This document shows positions 25,080 through 33,670 of a stretch of 64,000 bases of DNA, piece by piece. Both the position numbers and the translations under genes were made by a program. Origin of the DNA: Fictibacillus barbaricus (GTDB lineage Bacteria; Bacillota; Bacilli; Bacillales; Fictibacillaceae); NCBI RefSeq assembly GCF_014635025.1, contig NZ_BMCE01000002.1:496001-560000 (forward strand), in the 5' to 3' direction. A model generated the notes under the pieces. It was not told where the DNA came from. It saw only the letters and a program-made list of their open reading frames with translations, and made no database searches. Each line of letters opens with the position of its first letter. Within the stretch, counting starts at the first letter, position 1.

Positions 25080-25802
25080 CTAAACCATCTTATTAAATTC
25101 TTTTTGAAGTCTCTTTATAATCCTTTTTTCCAGCCTTGAAATATAGGATTGGGAGATGCCTAGCATGTCAGCAACATCTTTTTGTGTTTTTTCTTCTCCT
25201 CCAGAAAGTCCAAAGCGAAGTTCCATAATTTGTTTTTCACGGTCATTAAGCGTAAATAAAGCTTTTAATAATAGTTTGCGATCAACATTCGCCTCAATAC
25301 GGCGAGTGATGATATCGTCATCCGTTCCAAGGACATCAGAAAGCAATAGTTCATTTCCATCCCAGTCGACATTGAGAGGCTCATCAAACGAGACTTCTGA
25401 CCTTGTTTTATTATTGCGCCGCAGATACATTAATATTTCATTTTCGATACATCTAGATGCGTACGTTGCCAGTTTGATCTTCTTTTCTGGGTTAAAGGTA
25501 TTGACCGCTTTAATAAGTCCGATCGTTCCAATACTGATTAAATCTTCAATGTTAATTCCTGTATTCTCAAATTTACGTGCAATATAGACAACAAGGCGAA
25601 GGTTTCGTTCGATTAAAAGAGATTTTGCAGCTTGGTCACCGGAAGGAAGCTTTTCCAGCAGAATCGCTTCTTCTTCTTTGCTTAATGGCGGAGGAAGTGC
25701 TTCATTCCCGCCAATATAATAAATTTCATCCGACTTTAAACCGAGCTTAAATAATAGCTTATACCAATACATCGTTAACTTAAGACGCCACTTGTTGAAC
25801 AT
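25080..25802 (-). CDS. sigE: RNA polymerase early mother-cell pro-sigma factor SigE
   Basis: The 240-residue pro-protein has the membrane-targeting amphipathic pro-sequence (about residues 1-26, with the [16 protein letters not shown] segment), removed by SpoIIGA before the conserved YYIGG...EALPPPLS. Region 2 ([21 protein letters not shown]) and the region 4 helix-turn-helix ([19 protein letters not shown]) are intact. It is 30 bases downstream of spoIIGA and should share the Spo0A-driven spoIIG promoter. Confidence 0.97.
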   Translation of the reverse strand: MFNKWRLKLTMYWYKLLFKLGLKSDEIYYIGGNEALPPPLSKEEEAILLEKLPSGDQAAKSLLIERNLRLVVYIARKFENTGINIEDLISIGTIGLIKAVNTFNPEKKIKLATYASRCIENEILMYLRRNNKTRSEVSFDEPLNVDWDGNELLLSDVLGTDDDIITRRIEANVDRKLLLKALFTLNDREKQIMELRFGLSGGEEKTQKDVADMLGISQSYISRLEKRIIKRLQKEFNKMV

Positions 25803-25832
25803 ATGAACTCCCCTTTCACCTTATCATGATTT

Positions 25833-26744
25833 CTATGACGCTTGTACATGTTGAAGGTACATCTTCGGGTGCACAATCGCATCAAATTGACCTTCACTTG
25901 ATAACACCGTCCAGCTTAAACCGATTAAACTTTGCGGTGATACTTCTGTCGTTCCATCCTTCTCGATCTCGATTCGATCTGGTTTTAAACAAGCTAAAAA
26001 TTGCTGATGTCCAACTGCACGATAAGGAACGATACGAAGCCGGTTAAGCCATGGGTGTTCATTTTCTTCCGTACCAATTGACATTACATCCTTAGCTGCA
26101 GATTGAATGACTTCTGGAAATGATTCCGCATGCATGTTCATATCGAGAATCATCACGGGCATTTTTGAAATTGGATCGTATAATTTATTTCCGGTATCAA
26201 TAAGTCCAATTGCAGAAATAATGACTTCGCCTATAGAGATCTTCACAGTGACAAGACTGTTGGAATCCATTTTTTCCACAGAAATGTCATCCACTCTCTT
26301 TTTAGAAAAATACCAGAGAACAGGAACACCCGCCACAACGAACAGCCAGCTTACAGGATCTCCCATACCTGAACTTTTTGTTGAGATCACACCATTCATA
26401 ATCGCAACATCACTCTGCATAAAATAATGAAGGGCAAAGATTCCTCCACCCGTTACAAAAGAAACAAAATAAAACATAGCCGTATTTTTGAGGATAAATC
26501 GAAATCGTTTAAAGCCAAATGCGACGATCATGATCACAATAGATAATAGAAATTTTATGACAGGCTGTGAGAATATCATTAGTTCTGGGTACACCACTAA
26601 AAACACATAACTGGATGCTAGCAGAGAAGCAAGAAGGATTCTTGTTTTCGATGCATTGCGCTTTAGTACATACGCTGTTAACGAGATCAACACATAATCA
26701 ATGCAGAAATTAAGAAACCAAATGACATCCAAATAAAGGGTCAT
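25833..26744 (-). CDS. spoIIGA: SpoIIGA, pro-SigE processing aspartic protease
   Basis: SpoIIGA is a membrane protease that cleaves pro-SigE after the SpoIIR signal from the forespore. The 303-residue protein has five to six hydrophobic helices in the first 150 residues, then a soluble domain with the aspartic-protease DTG triad at 183-185 (LIDTGNKLYDP). Length and order match B. subtilis SpoIIGA. The first gene of the spoIIG operon. Confidence 0.95.
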   Translation of the reverse strand: MTLYLDVIWFLNFCIDYVLISLTAYVLKRNASKTRILLASLLASSYVFLVVYPELMIFSQPVIKFLLSIVIMIVAFGFKRFRFILKNTAMFYFVSFVTGGGIFALHYFMQSDVAIMNGVISTKSSGMGDPVSWLFVVAGVPVLWYFSKKRVDDISVEKMDSNSLVTVKISIGEVIISAIGLIDTGNKLYDPISKMPVMILDMNMHAESFPEVIQSAAKDVMSIGTEENEHPWLNRLRIVPYRAVGHQQFLACLKPDRIEIEKDGTTEVSPQSLIGLSWTVLSSEGQFDAIVHPKMYLQHVQAS

Positions 26745-26773
26745 TGGTTTTCTCCTTTCTTAATTTTGAAAAT

Positions 26774-26807
26774 AGTATACCGTATAGGTTGTTTGAAAGT
26801 CTGTCAG
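26774..26807 (-). promoter_or_regulatory. spoIIG-type Spo0A-activated promoter with 22-bp spacer
   Basis: On the minus strand, CTGACA (26802-26807) and TATACT (26774-26779) are separated by exactly 22 bases, the unusual spacing known for the B. subtilis spoIIG promoter, where Spo0A~P repositions sigma-A polymerase. The spoIIGA start is about 30 bases beyond the -10 box. Confidence 0.78.
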
Positions 26808-26842
26808 TTTATGAGAGAAGTATTGTTCTTATTTTCTCTTTT

Positions 26843-26851
26843 TTTGTCAAA
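26843..26851. promoter_or_regulatory. Spo0A box upstream of spoIIGA
   Basis: TTTGTCAAA (plus strand) matches the 0A-box pattern TTTGTCRAA. It is centred about 80 bases upstream of the inferred spoIIG start point, close to the distal 0A site in B. subtilis. Confidence 0.6.
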
Positions 26852-26913
26852 AAAACTTATATGTTAAATATACGCTTTAAGGACAAGGATATGACAACTT
26901 TAAGCAAGGAGGG

Positions 26914-27010
26914 GCTAAATCCCGCTACAGGATGCTCGCTTGCCGCGGGCGTGCGGTGATCCTCCTCGGCGCTTAGCGCCTGCGGTGTCTCGCACCTTCC
27001 GCTCTAATCA
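26914..27010. repeat. GC-rich dispersed intergenic repeat, copy B (short form)
   Basis: About 97 bp related to copy A at 2745-2877, in the same orientation. Shared blocks include CCGCGGG, GTGCGGTGA, CGGCGCTT and TGTCTCGCACCTTCCGC. It lacks the segment between the two GGAGTCTC octamers of copy A, as expected from a deletion between short direct repeats. It lies in the ftsZ-spoIIGA gap, where B. subtilis has the bpr/bpf protease genes. With the spoIIG promoter and the ftsZ terminator it accounts for the 383-base gap. Confidence 0.72.
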
Positions 27011-27084
27011 GATTCTTCACCAACGGGTTGTTTTGAAAAACATATTTAAAAACCACAATCTTTTAGAAAAAAGCCAAAACAAAA

Positions 27085-27115
27085 AAGCATCCTCTCCAAG
27101 TAGGAGAACATGCTT
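27085..27115 (-). terminator. Terminator after ftsZ
   Basis: Read on the minus strand, AAGCAT and ATGCTT arms with an inner CTCC/GGAG stem lie 12 bases after the ftsZ stop and are followed by TTTTTTG. Confidence 0.8.
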
Positions 27116-27127
27116 TTATAGTTGCTC

Positions 27128-28315
27128 TTATCTTCTTCTATTACGACTGCGGTTACGCAGGAACGTTGGAATATCCAGCGTATCTGAATCAGCGTTTGTG
27201 TAAGATGTGCTTCTTGATTCTGATTGGCTCTCTTCACGAGACTTTCCTTGAGACTGACTTTGTGGTTGCGATTGGTTTTGTGAAGAATGAGACTGGTTAG
27301 ATGCAGGAGACTGCTGCATTCTCGGACGCTCAGCTCTCTGTTGATTGTTCACCATTTTTTCAGTTTCATCGAATCCAGTCGCGATAACTGTTACTAAAAT
27401 TTCGTCTTTTAGTTCTTCGTTAATTACGGAACCAAAGATCATGTTTACTTCAGGGTCTGATGCAGAAGAAACGATGTCAGCAGCCTCATTAACCTCATAA
27501 AGGCTTAAGTTAGCTCCACCCGTAATATTCATCAATACACCCTTTGCTCCATCAATAGAAGTTTCAAGAAGTGGAGATGAAATAGCTTTCTTCGCAGCTT
27601 CTGCAGCACGGTTTTCACCTGTACCTACTCCTATACCCATAAGTGCAGATCCGCGTTCAGTCATAATCGTCTTTACATCTGCAAAGTCAAGGTTGATCAA
27701 CCCTGGTACAGCGATCAAATCAGAGATACCTTGTACACCTTGACGAAGTACGTTATCAGCTTCACGGAAAGCTTCAAGCATCGGTGTATTTTTATCAACG
27801 ATCTCAAGCAAACGATCGTTTGGAATTACAATAAGCGTATCTACTTTTTCTTTAAAAACTGAGATCCCGCCTACAGCTTGTGTAGAACGTTTACGACCTT
27901 CAAACGTAAAAGGCCTTGTTACAACACCAACCGTTAGGGCGCCTAGGTCTTTAGCGATCTCGGCTACTACTGGTGCAGCACCTGTTCCAGTACCGCCGCC
28001 CATTCCAGCTGTTACGAAGACCATATCCGCACCGCTAAGTGCTTCTTCAATCTGCTCACGGCTTTCTTCTGCAGCTTTCTTCCCGATATCAGGATTTGCA
28101 CCTGCACCTAATCCTCTGGTTAATTTCGTACCGATCTGCATTTTCACAGGTGCTTTTGAAAGGTTAAGTGCTTGAGCATCTGTGTTTACACAAATGAACT
28201 CAACCCCTTGTACACCGTGTTCGATCATTCGGTTAACCGCGTTGCTTCCTCCGCCGCCAACACCAATTACTTTGATTGTAGCCAATTGATCCATATTCAT
28301 ATCAAACTCTAACAT
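27128..28315 (-). CDS. ftsZ: Cell division protein FtsZ
   Basis: FtsZ is the tubulin-like GTPase that forms the division ring. The 395-residue protein has the GTP-binding GGGGSNAV block (about 19-27), the tubulin signature GGGTGTG at 106-112 and the T7 loop [12 protein letters not shown] Gln/Ser-rich disordered linker covers about 320-375, and the C-terminal peptide [10 protein letters not shown] binds FtsA, SepF and EzrA. It lies 32 bases after ftsA and should share its promoters. Confidence 0.98.
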   Translation of the reverse strand: MLEFDMNMDQLATIKVIGVGGGGSNAVNRMIEHGVQGVEFICVNTDAQALNLSKAPVKMQIGTKLTRGLGAGANPDIGKKAAEESREQIEEALSGADMVFVTAGMGGGTGTGAAPVVAEIAKDLGALTVGVVTRPFTFEGRKRSTQAVGGISVFKEKVDTLIVIPNDRLLEIVDKNTPMLEAFREADNVLRQGVQGISDLIAVPGLINLDFADVKTIMTERGSALMGIGVGTGENRAAEAAKKAISSPLLETSIDGAKGVLMNITGGANLSLYEVNEAADIVSSASDPEVNMIFGSVINEELKDEILVTVIATGFDETEKMVNNQQRAERPRMQQSPASNQSHSSQNQSQPQSQSQGKSREESQSESRSTSYTNADSDTLDIPTFLRNRSRNRRR

Positions 28316-28347
28316 GAGCGTTCCTCCTAATGACTAGTTCCTTACTG

Positions 28348-29631
28348 TTATTCGAAAAATAAACCGAACCAGTCTTTGACTTTTGATTTCATGCCGCCGG
28401 ATTGTTTTTCTTGTGCCGGCTTTTGGCTGGATTGTTGTTTCTTTTTAGGCAAAGGTTCCCCTGCATTTTCAGCTAATGCAGAAGCAACTTCTTTTCCTTG
28501 TACTTTAATATTCTTGTGAGTGAATTGAATCAAGCCAACTCCTGCTGTGAATTTCGGCTCTCTAACTCCGATATAGTCCGGCAATGATACTCTGACATTT
28601 TGCTGAAAAATATCTTGAGCTAGTTCCAGTACTCCTGGAATAGCAGCAACCCCACCTGTAATTACAAAACCGCCAGGAAGCTCGGAATATCCGCTCTGAT
28701 GCAATTCATCGTCAATCATCTCGAAAATCTCAGCCATTCTGGCTTCAATGATTAAAGACAGTTCGTATTGAGATATTTCCTGTTCCTGCGAAGATCCAAT
28801 TTGAGAAACGGTAAACGTTTCATCTTTTGAAGCATAATCCACGAATGAATGACCGTGTTTCAGCTTGATTTTCTCTGCATCTTCAGCAGAAGTCCTTAAT
28901 CCGATCGATATATCTTTTGTAATAAAATCTCCGCCGATTGGAAGAACAGATGTTAGTTGCATCGTACCTTGATCAAAAACAGAAAGTGTCGTCGAACCTC
29001 CGCCAATATCGATCAGTGCCACTCCAAGTTCCATTTCATCTCGTGAAAGGGCGATCGATGACGTAGCCAATGGCTCTAAACAAATATCGGCTACCGTTAA
29101 TCCTGCTCTTTCAACGCAACGCAGTAAGTTATGTAAGATTGTTTTGGATCCAGTAATTACTGTCCCTTCCATCTCTAAACGTACACCTAACATGCCTCTA
29201 GGATCAATAATCTCATCTGTTCCATCGACAATAAATTGTCGTGGAATTACGTCAATAATTTCTCGTTCTGGCGGCACAGACATCACTTGAGCTGCCTCTA
29301 TTACTCTAGCAATATCATCATCACCGATTTCTCGGTCCTCTCTTGATACTGCTACTACGCCATGACATGGCTGAAGTTGTATATGGTTTCCTTTCACTCC
29401 TACAATAACAGCGTTAATCGGAATGCCTAACATTCTTTCTGCCTGTTCTACGGCTTTTCGTATGGAACGAACAGTTTCATCAATATCTACAATGGAACCT
29501 TTTCTGATTCCAGCTGATTTTGCATGGCCAACACCAATAACATTAAAGGACTCACTGGTCATTTCTCCAATGATTACTTTAATATTGGATGTACCGATGT
29601 CTAAACTTACATAAATTTCATTGCTGTTCAT
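28348..29631 (-). CDS. ftsA: Cell division protein FtsA
   Basis: FtsA is an actin-like ATPase that anchors FtsZ to the membrane. The 427-residue protein has the phosphate-1 motif SLDIGTSNIKVIIGE at 9-23, the 1C subdomain, a phosphate-2 segment ALIDIGGGSTTLSVF and an adenosine motif FVITGGVAAIPG. A C-terminal amphipathic helix ends KVKDWFGLFFE, the membrane-targeting sequence. It is preceded by a sigma-H type promoter. Confidence 0.97.
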   Translation of the reverse strand: MNSNEIYVSLDIGTSNIKVIIGEMTSESFNVIGVGHAKSAGIRKGSIVDIDETVRSIRKAVEQAERMLGIPINAVIVGVKGNHIQLQPCHGVVAVSREDREIGDDDIARVIEAAQVMSVPPEREIIDVIPRQFIVDGTDEIIDPRGMLGVRLEMEGTVITGSKTILHNLLRCVERAGLTVADICLEPLATSSIALSRDEMELGVALIDIGGGSTTLSVFDQGTMQLTSVLPIGGDFITKDISIGLRTSAEDAEKIKLKHGHSFVDYASKDETFTVSQIGSSQEQEISQYELSLIIEARMAEIFEMIDDELHQSGYSELPGGFVITGGVAAIPGVLELAQDIFQQNVRVSLPDYIGVREPKFTAGVGLIQFTHKNIKVQGKEVASALAENAGEPLPKKKQQSSQKPAQEKQSGGMKSKVKDWFGLFFE

Positions 29632-29716
29632 TCTGTGGCACCTCCTAACCTTTCATCCATTAAATCTTTACCTTATAAGTTGAACTAATTCCTTGATTCT
29701 CGCTTAATTATGGAAT

Positions 29717-29745
29717 AAATTCCACAAACAACGGGTTATCCCTCT
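29717..29745 (-). promoter_or_regulatory. Candidate sigma-H promoter of ftsAZ
   Basis: On the minus strand, AGAGGGATA (29737-29745) and GTGGAATTT (29717-29725) are separated by 11 bases, close to the sigma-H pattern RnAGGAwWW-N11/12-RnnGAATww. B. subtilis ftsAZ also has a sigma-H promoter that raises division protein levels at sporulation onset. Confidence 0.6.
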
Positions 29746-29770
29746 TTTTTTTTACCGTTTTTTCAAATTT

Positions 29771-30124
29771 TTAGGCCTTTTTGCGTGAATCTGACCATTT
29801 TGAGATGATTAAACGTCTAATAACAGCAATATTATTAAACAACCTTACCCCAAACGCAAAAATTGCAGCTAAATACAGGTCGATACCGAGATGTACACCT
29901 AAATATGCGAGCCCGGCAGCCAGTAAAATATTAAAGAAAAAACCTGTAATGAAAACTTTATCTTCAAAGCTGCCTTGCAAGTGGGCACGTATACCACCAA
30001 AGAGGGTATCAAGTGCTGCCAAGACAGCTATCGATAAATAATTTGAGTATTCAGGAGGGACCCGGATATCAGACATGAAACCCAATAAAAGGCCTAGCAG
30101 CAGTCCAAGTACCGGTAACCACAT
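29771..30124 (-). CDS. sbp: Sbp, small basic membrane protein (DUF1290)
   Basis: A 117-residue protein with three to four hydrophobic helices and the conserved LAALDTLFGGIRAHLQG and FAFGVRLFNNIAVIRR blocks. The family is always found between the ylxW/ylxX genes and ftsA in Bacilli; its biochemical function is not established. It starts one base after the ylxX stop. Confidence 0.92.
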   Translation of the reverse strand: MWLPVLGLLLGLLLGFMSDIRVPPEYSNYLSIAVLAALDTLFGGIRAHLQGSFEDKVFITGFFFNILLAAGLAYLGVHLGIDLYLAAIFAFGVRLFNNIAVIRRLIISKWSDSRKKA

Positions 30125-30125
30125 C

Positions 30126-30833
30126 TTATGTTTCCTCCTTTGCCGGTTTCATAAACTTCACTTTCATATCTTTATCAAAAGCTGGCAAGATTACTTTCGC
30201 TGAAGGAGTCGATTCTACGAGGAAATTTTCACGTACAAATTCTTCTACAGCTGGTGAAGCGATAATCTTTTGATGCAATTTTTCATTGTTTTTTGCCAAC
30301 ACTCTGATTTCGATTGGAAACGAGGAAACTGGCTCATTGTTTATATAAATGTTTCCATTTACTTCCCGGATCGGTGTTTTAGAAACGATACGCTGATCAT
30401 CAATACTGATTTCTTTTGCATCGTATCTGTTTAATTCATTAACAAGTCTTCTCATCATATCTGGGTCAATCGTTGGCAGAGGGCGATCTACTCCAATTAG
30501 CTCGTTATTAAAAGGTTCGATCGTTATTACGATTCCTTGTCCGCTAACAGTCGTTAATCCTGCCTGTTTTTTTAAATCTGCCAGTGCTTTTTCCATTGCT
30601 TGGATTTTTTCATCTTTTCCTTCTGTTTGGTATTGATCCAGAAGTTCACTATAACGTTCAAGTTCCTCATTAAGCTCCTGCTGACGCTGTTTTTCTTTTT
30701 CCAAATCAGCTCTTAATTCCCATAGATCTCTTGTATCCCGAACGATAGGATTATTAGTGGTCTCAAATTGTATCGCCAGCATTCCGCCTATTATGAGGGC
30801 TATTGTTGCAAACATGAATTGTCTTTCTTTCAA
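30126..30833 (-). CDS. ylxX: YlxX, DUF881 membrane-anchored protein
   Basis: This 235-residue protein has an N-terminal membrane anchor (about 7-22), a coiled coil at about 38-95 rich in Glu/Gln/Lys, and a C-terminal DUF881 domain. That domain contains GQGIVITIE, VNELNRYDAKEISIDDQRI and INNEPVSSFPIEIRVL. It is paralogous to the adjacent ylxW. DUF881 proteins occur in division clusters, where they are presumed accessory; the role is unproven. Confidence 0.9.
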   Translation of the reverse strand: MKERQFMFATIALIIGGMLAIQFETTNNPIVRDTRDLWELRADLEKEKQRQQELNEELERYSELLDQYQTEGKDEKIQAMEKALADLKKQAGLTTVSGQGIVITIEPFNNELIGVDRPLPTIDPDMMRRLVNELNRYDAKEISIDDQRIVSKTPIREVNGNIYINNEPVSSFPIEIRVLAKNNEKLHQKIIASPAVEEFVRENFLVESTPSAKVILPAFDKDMKVKFMKPAKEET

Positions 30834-30838
30834 CTAAC

Positions 30839-31534
30839 TCATCCCTCTTCTGTAATAAATGGCTCCATCTCGATCGCGCTTTCCTTTTCCACCCTTACTT
30901 CAACACCATCATTGACGATCTTGTTTACTAAATATAGATTCAAAGATTTTTCCAATGTGAAGGAGTTACCAATAGCGGTTATGACAAACGGAGCTGGATA
31001 TTGGTTTCCATCTACAGAAACAACAGGACCGATACAGGCTATATATGTGTCATGAGAGATTCTCTGACCGTTAATAGCGATCGCTTCTGCCCCAGAAACG
31101 TGAAGTTCATCTATAACACTTCTAATATGTTCTTCATGGACAATATAATCGTTAGGGTTCTCCCCTTCCGGTATATAAGAGGAGTCTTGAAGGGTTACTT
31201 CAACACCCTCCCCTTTCACTTTTACGTTTCCTACTACCATTCTGAGCTCTTTTAAATCTTCTACAAGTTTAGAAGATATCTCTTCTTGATCAGCCAGATT
31301 GTTTTCCTTGCTCTCAACATTTTGCTGCAAGCCTTGAAGCTCGCTTGCTAATTCACGATTTGTTTTCTGAAGCCTTAAAATCTGACTCCGTAAAGAATCT
31401 TCCTTCTTCCATTCATCGGTTTGAACCGCATCTTGCTTTTCAATCTGTGCTCTTTGATAGGAGAAAGATAAAATGAACCCGGTGACGAGAAGGATTAAAG
31501 ACAGAAAAAGATGCTTCCCTTTAATTTTGCTCAT
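30839..31534 (-). CDS. ylxW: YlxW, DUF881 membrane-anchored protein
   Basis: A 231-residue protein, the same length as B. subtilis YlxW, with an N-terminal membrane helix (about 8-26), a coiled coil at about 45-95 and a DUF881 domain containing VKGEGVEVTLQD, IDELHVSGAEAIAINGQRI and PFVITAIG. The ATG at 31534 follows GGAGG; an in-frame start 12 codons earlier lies inside divIB and lacks a ribosome site. It overlaps the end of divIB by 14 bases, suggesting translational coupling. Confidence 0.91.
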   Translation of the reverse strand: MSKIKGKHLFLSLILLVTGFILSFSYQRAQIEKQDAVQTDEWKKEDSLRSQILRLQKTNRELASELQGLQQNVESKENNLADQEEISSKLVEDLKELRMVVGNVKVKGEGVEVTLQDSSYIPEGENPNDYIVHEEHIRSVIDELHVSGAEAIAINGQRISHDTYIACIGPVVSVDGNQYPAPFVITAIGNSFTLEKSLNLYLVNKIVNDGVEVRVEKESAIEMEPFITEEG

Positions 31535-32300
31535 TCTTTTCCTCCGTAACTGCTCGGTTGTATCTTTCAAAATGCGTGCTGACTCCTAAATAAAACGTTC
31601 CTTTTTCATCCGGCTTCAACTTATCAACTAATGAAGGATAAATAGAAAGCCTCTCAGAAAACTTAGAGATAGCTGTAACTACTTTGTTCCCATCTGTCAT
31701 GAACAAGGTCAGCTGATTCGTGTTGTTTCCATTGGGAGTATGTGTTATTTCCGATATCCGATGGATGATTCCCTCAGGCAGCTTCTGCAGTTCTTGTGCC
31801 ATAGTCTCCAGCTGTTCGGGATCCTTCCAGCTTACAATAACAGGTGCATTTACAGGTCTTTCATTCTTTTTAAGTGGTTCAAGCATCTTTCCATTTTGCA
31901 GCATCGGATAATATGTACTATCTTTCCTAAAATAGCCGACACGCTGAAATTCTTTAACCTCTATCACAACATGATTAAAGAACTTCTTTTCAATAGATAC
32001 AGAACTGATCTCAGTAATGTCATCTAATCTCTTGACAATTTCATCCTCTGAGACATTTAAGTATTTAGTCTTTGTTGAAACCATACTCTTCTCAAGAATT
32101 TCATTATCGGTCACAAAATAGTTACCAGAAACCGTGATCTTTTTTACATGGCTTAGATCGGATTGAAAATAAACAACGACCATCAATAACAGGAAGAAAA
32201 AGGACAAGTAAAAAATAAGACGGCGATTTGCTTTTTGTTTACGGTGTTCTTTCAGCTTCGGAATTCGGTCCTCAATCTTGACAACCTTTACCTTGTCCAT
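31521..32300 (-). CDS. divIB: Cell division protein DivIB/FtsQ
   Basis: DivIB joins FtsL and DivIC in the septal synthase complex. The 259-residue protein has a basic cytosolic N-terminus, one membrane helix at about 28-48, then the POTRA (alpha) domain from VKKITVSGNYFVTDNEIL and the FtsQ/DivIB beta domain with FFNHVVIEVKEFQRVGYF. Orthologue of B. subtilis DivIB (263 residues). Confidence 0.94.
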   Translation of the reverse strand: MDKVKVVKIEDRIPKLKEHRKQKANRRLIFYLSFFFLLLMVVVYFQSDLSHVKKITVSGNYFVTDNEILEKSMVSTKTKYLNVSEDEIVKRLDDITEISSVSIEKKFFNHVVIEVKEFQRVGYFRKDSTYYPMLQNGKMLEPLKKNERPVNAPVIVSWKDPEQLETMAQELQKLPEGIIHRISEITHTPNGNNTNQLTLFMTDGNKVVTAISKFSERLSIYPSLVDKLKPDEKGTFYLGVSTHFERYNRAVTEEKNEQN

Positions 32301-32363
32301 CCTCTTCCTCCGATTTATAAATATAGTACAAGAAAACTTTTAGCCTCTGACAGAAAGAAAAGA

Positions 32364-32385
32364 ACTTGGCTGTAAGACGCCAAGT
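32364..32385 (-). terminator. Hairpin terminator between murB and divIB
   Basis: An ACTTGGC / GCCAAGT stem, read on the minus strand, is followed by TCTTTTCTTTC. It lies about 150 bases after murB and 60 bases before divIB, so it either ends the murB transcript or partly attenuates entry into divIB. The T-run is broken, which lowers confidence. Confidence 0.55.
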
Positions 32386-32532
32386 CTTCATTAAAGGCAC
32401 TTTTAACAGCCCGGCTATCAGAAGATAACGAAATCAATAGTCCGTTTTAGAACGTCATTAGATAATTTTTTCTTGTTCTCTGTATTATAGCACGGATAAG
32501 TACCAATTCAGCATTATTTATCCAATTTTTTG

Positions 32533-33444
32533 TTAATCATTTCGGCCAATGATCTCAACTTCCGTATGAAGGTCAACACCATGCTTCTCTTTTATCGTTT
32601 TTTGGATAAAACTGATAAGTTCCAAGACATCTTTAGCTTCGGCATCTCCCGTGTTCACAATAAAATTAGCATGCATCTCAGAGATTTGAGCGCCTCCAAT
32701 CTGTGTACCCTTAAGACCGGATGATTCAATAAGCTGTCCTGCATAGTTTGGCAATGGATTACGGAACACACTTCCACAGCATGGGAAGTTCCAAGGCTGC
32801 GTATTTCTTCTGTAGTCCTTATTTTTCTTGAGCTCTGCCATGATCGTTTCTTTATCACCTTTTTCTAGAACAAGAACGGCTTCTACGCAGATGCCCCCTT
32901 TTTCTTGAAGGATGGACGTTCGGTAAGAAAAACCAAGTTCTTCAGTTGATAGCCATTTTAACTCACCATCTGGAAATAGGATCAAAGCTTTTTCAACGAT
33001 TTTGGACATATCCGAACCATGTGCTCCTGCGTTCATAAATACAGCACCGCCTACAGAACCAGGAATACCAGCTGCAAATTCAAGACCAGTAAATGCTTCA
33101 CGAGACATTAAAGTCGCTAGGGTGATGAGAGAATATCCTCCCCCTACCCTGATCGTGTTATCATTTTTTTCTAGGTGGTTAAGCCCCTCCCCTACTTTGA
33201 TAACAACCCCTTCAATGCCTCCGTCGGCGACAAGCAGGTTTGATCCTCTTCCGATCGCACGAATCGGAACGTTGACTTCATTTATATACGATAATGCTGT
33301 TTTCAGACTTTCAATGTTTTTAGGTTCATAATAAAGATCGGCAGGACCACCAATTTTTAAAGTGGTGTGATTCTTTAATGGTTCATTTAATAATACGGTT
33401 CCTAAATCTTCATCTTTTAATTTTTCCGCTAATTGGTTAAGCAT
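32533..33444 (-). CDS. murB: UDP-N-acetylenolpyruvoylglucosamine reductase
   Basis: MurB uses NADPH and FAD to reduce the enolpyruvyl group and give UDP-MurNAc. The 303-residue protein shows the FAD-binding [12 protein letters not shown] and [14 protein letters not shown] blocks, [20 protein letters not shown], and the active-site region [11 protein letters not shown] with the proton-donor Ser. The ATG at 33444 follows AGGGGG; an in-frame start ten codons earlier has no ribosome site. The gene stands alone between two hairpins, unlike the B. subtilis order with murG directly upstream. Confidence 0.95.
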   Translation of the reverse strand: MLNQLAEKLKDEDLGTVLLNEPLKNHTTLKIGGPADLYYEPKNIESLKTALSYINEVNVPIRAIGRGSNLLVADGGIEGVVIKVGEGLNHLEKNDNTIRVGGGYSLITLATLMSREAFTGLEFAAGIPGSVGGAVFMNAGAHGSDMSKIVEKALILFPDGELKWLSTEELGFSYRTSILQEKGGICVEAVLVLEKGDKETIMAELKKNKDYRRNTQPWNFPCCGSVFRNPLPNYAGQLIESSGLKGTQIGGAQISEMHANFIVNTGDAEAKDVLELISFIQKTIKEKHGVDLHTEVEIIGRND

Positions 33445-33592
33445 CTTAAAACCCCCTACGTTCATACGCACCATTCTATTTATATGCTATGCGTTAATCT
33501 TTTCCATGTTTAATCGATCCATAAACATCGACTAAGTAGTATTCGAATAAAATATACTTTTTTTATCTATTATTTGAAAAAGAAAAAGAAGA

Positions 33593-33616
33593 TACCCTGC
33601 CATAATTGACAGGGTA
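33593..33616 (-). terminator. Terminator after spoVE
   Basis: A TACCCTG / CAGGGTA stem is followed on the minus strand by a T-rich tract (TCTTCTTTTTCTTTTTC). It ends the murE-spoVE transcript before murB. Confidence 0.7.
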
Positions 33617-33670
33617 ACGTCTTAAAATCGCTATTTTTAGAATAAGAGAAATTCCTTTTAAACTCAAGTA

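Noticed and set aside
26940-27203. Plus-strand reading frame across the second repeat copy
   Set aside because: It runs through the GC-rich repeat and antisense to the ftsZ 3' end, with no ribosome site or recognisable protein.
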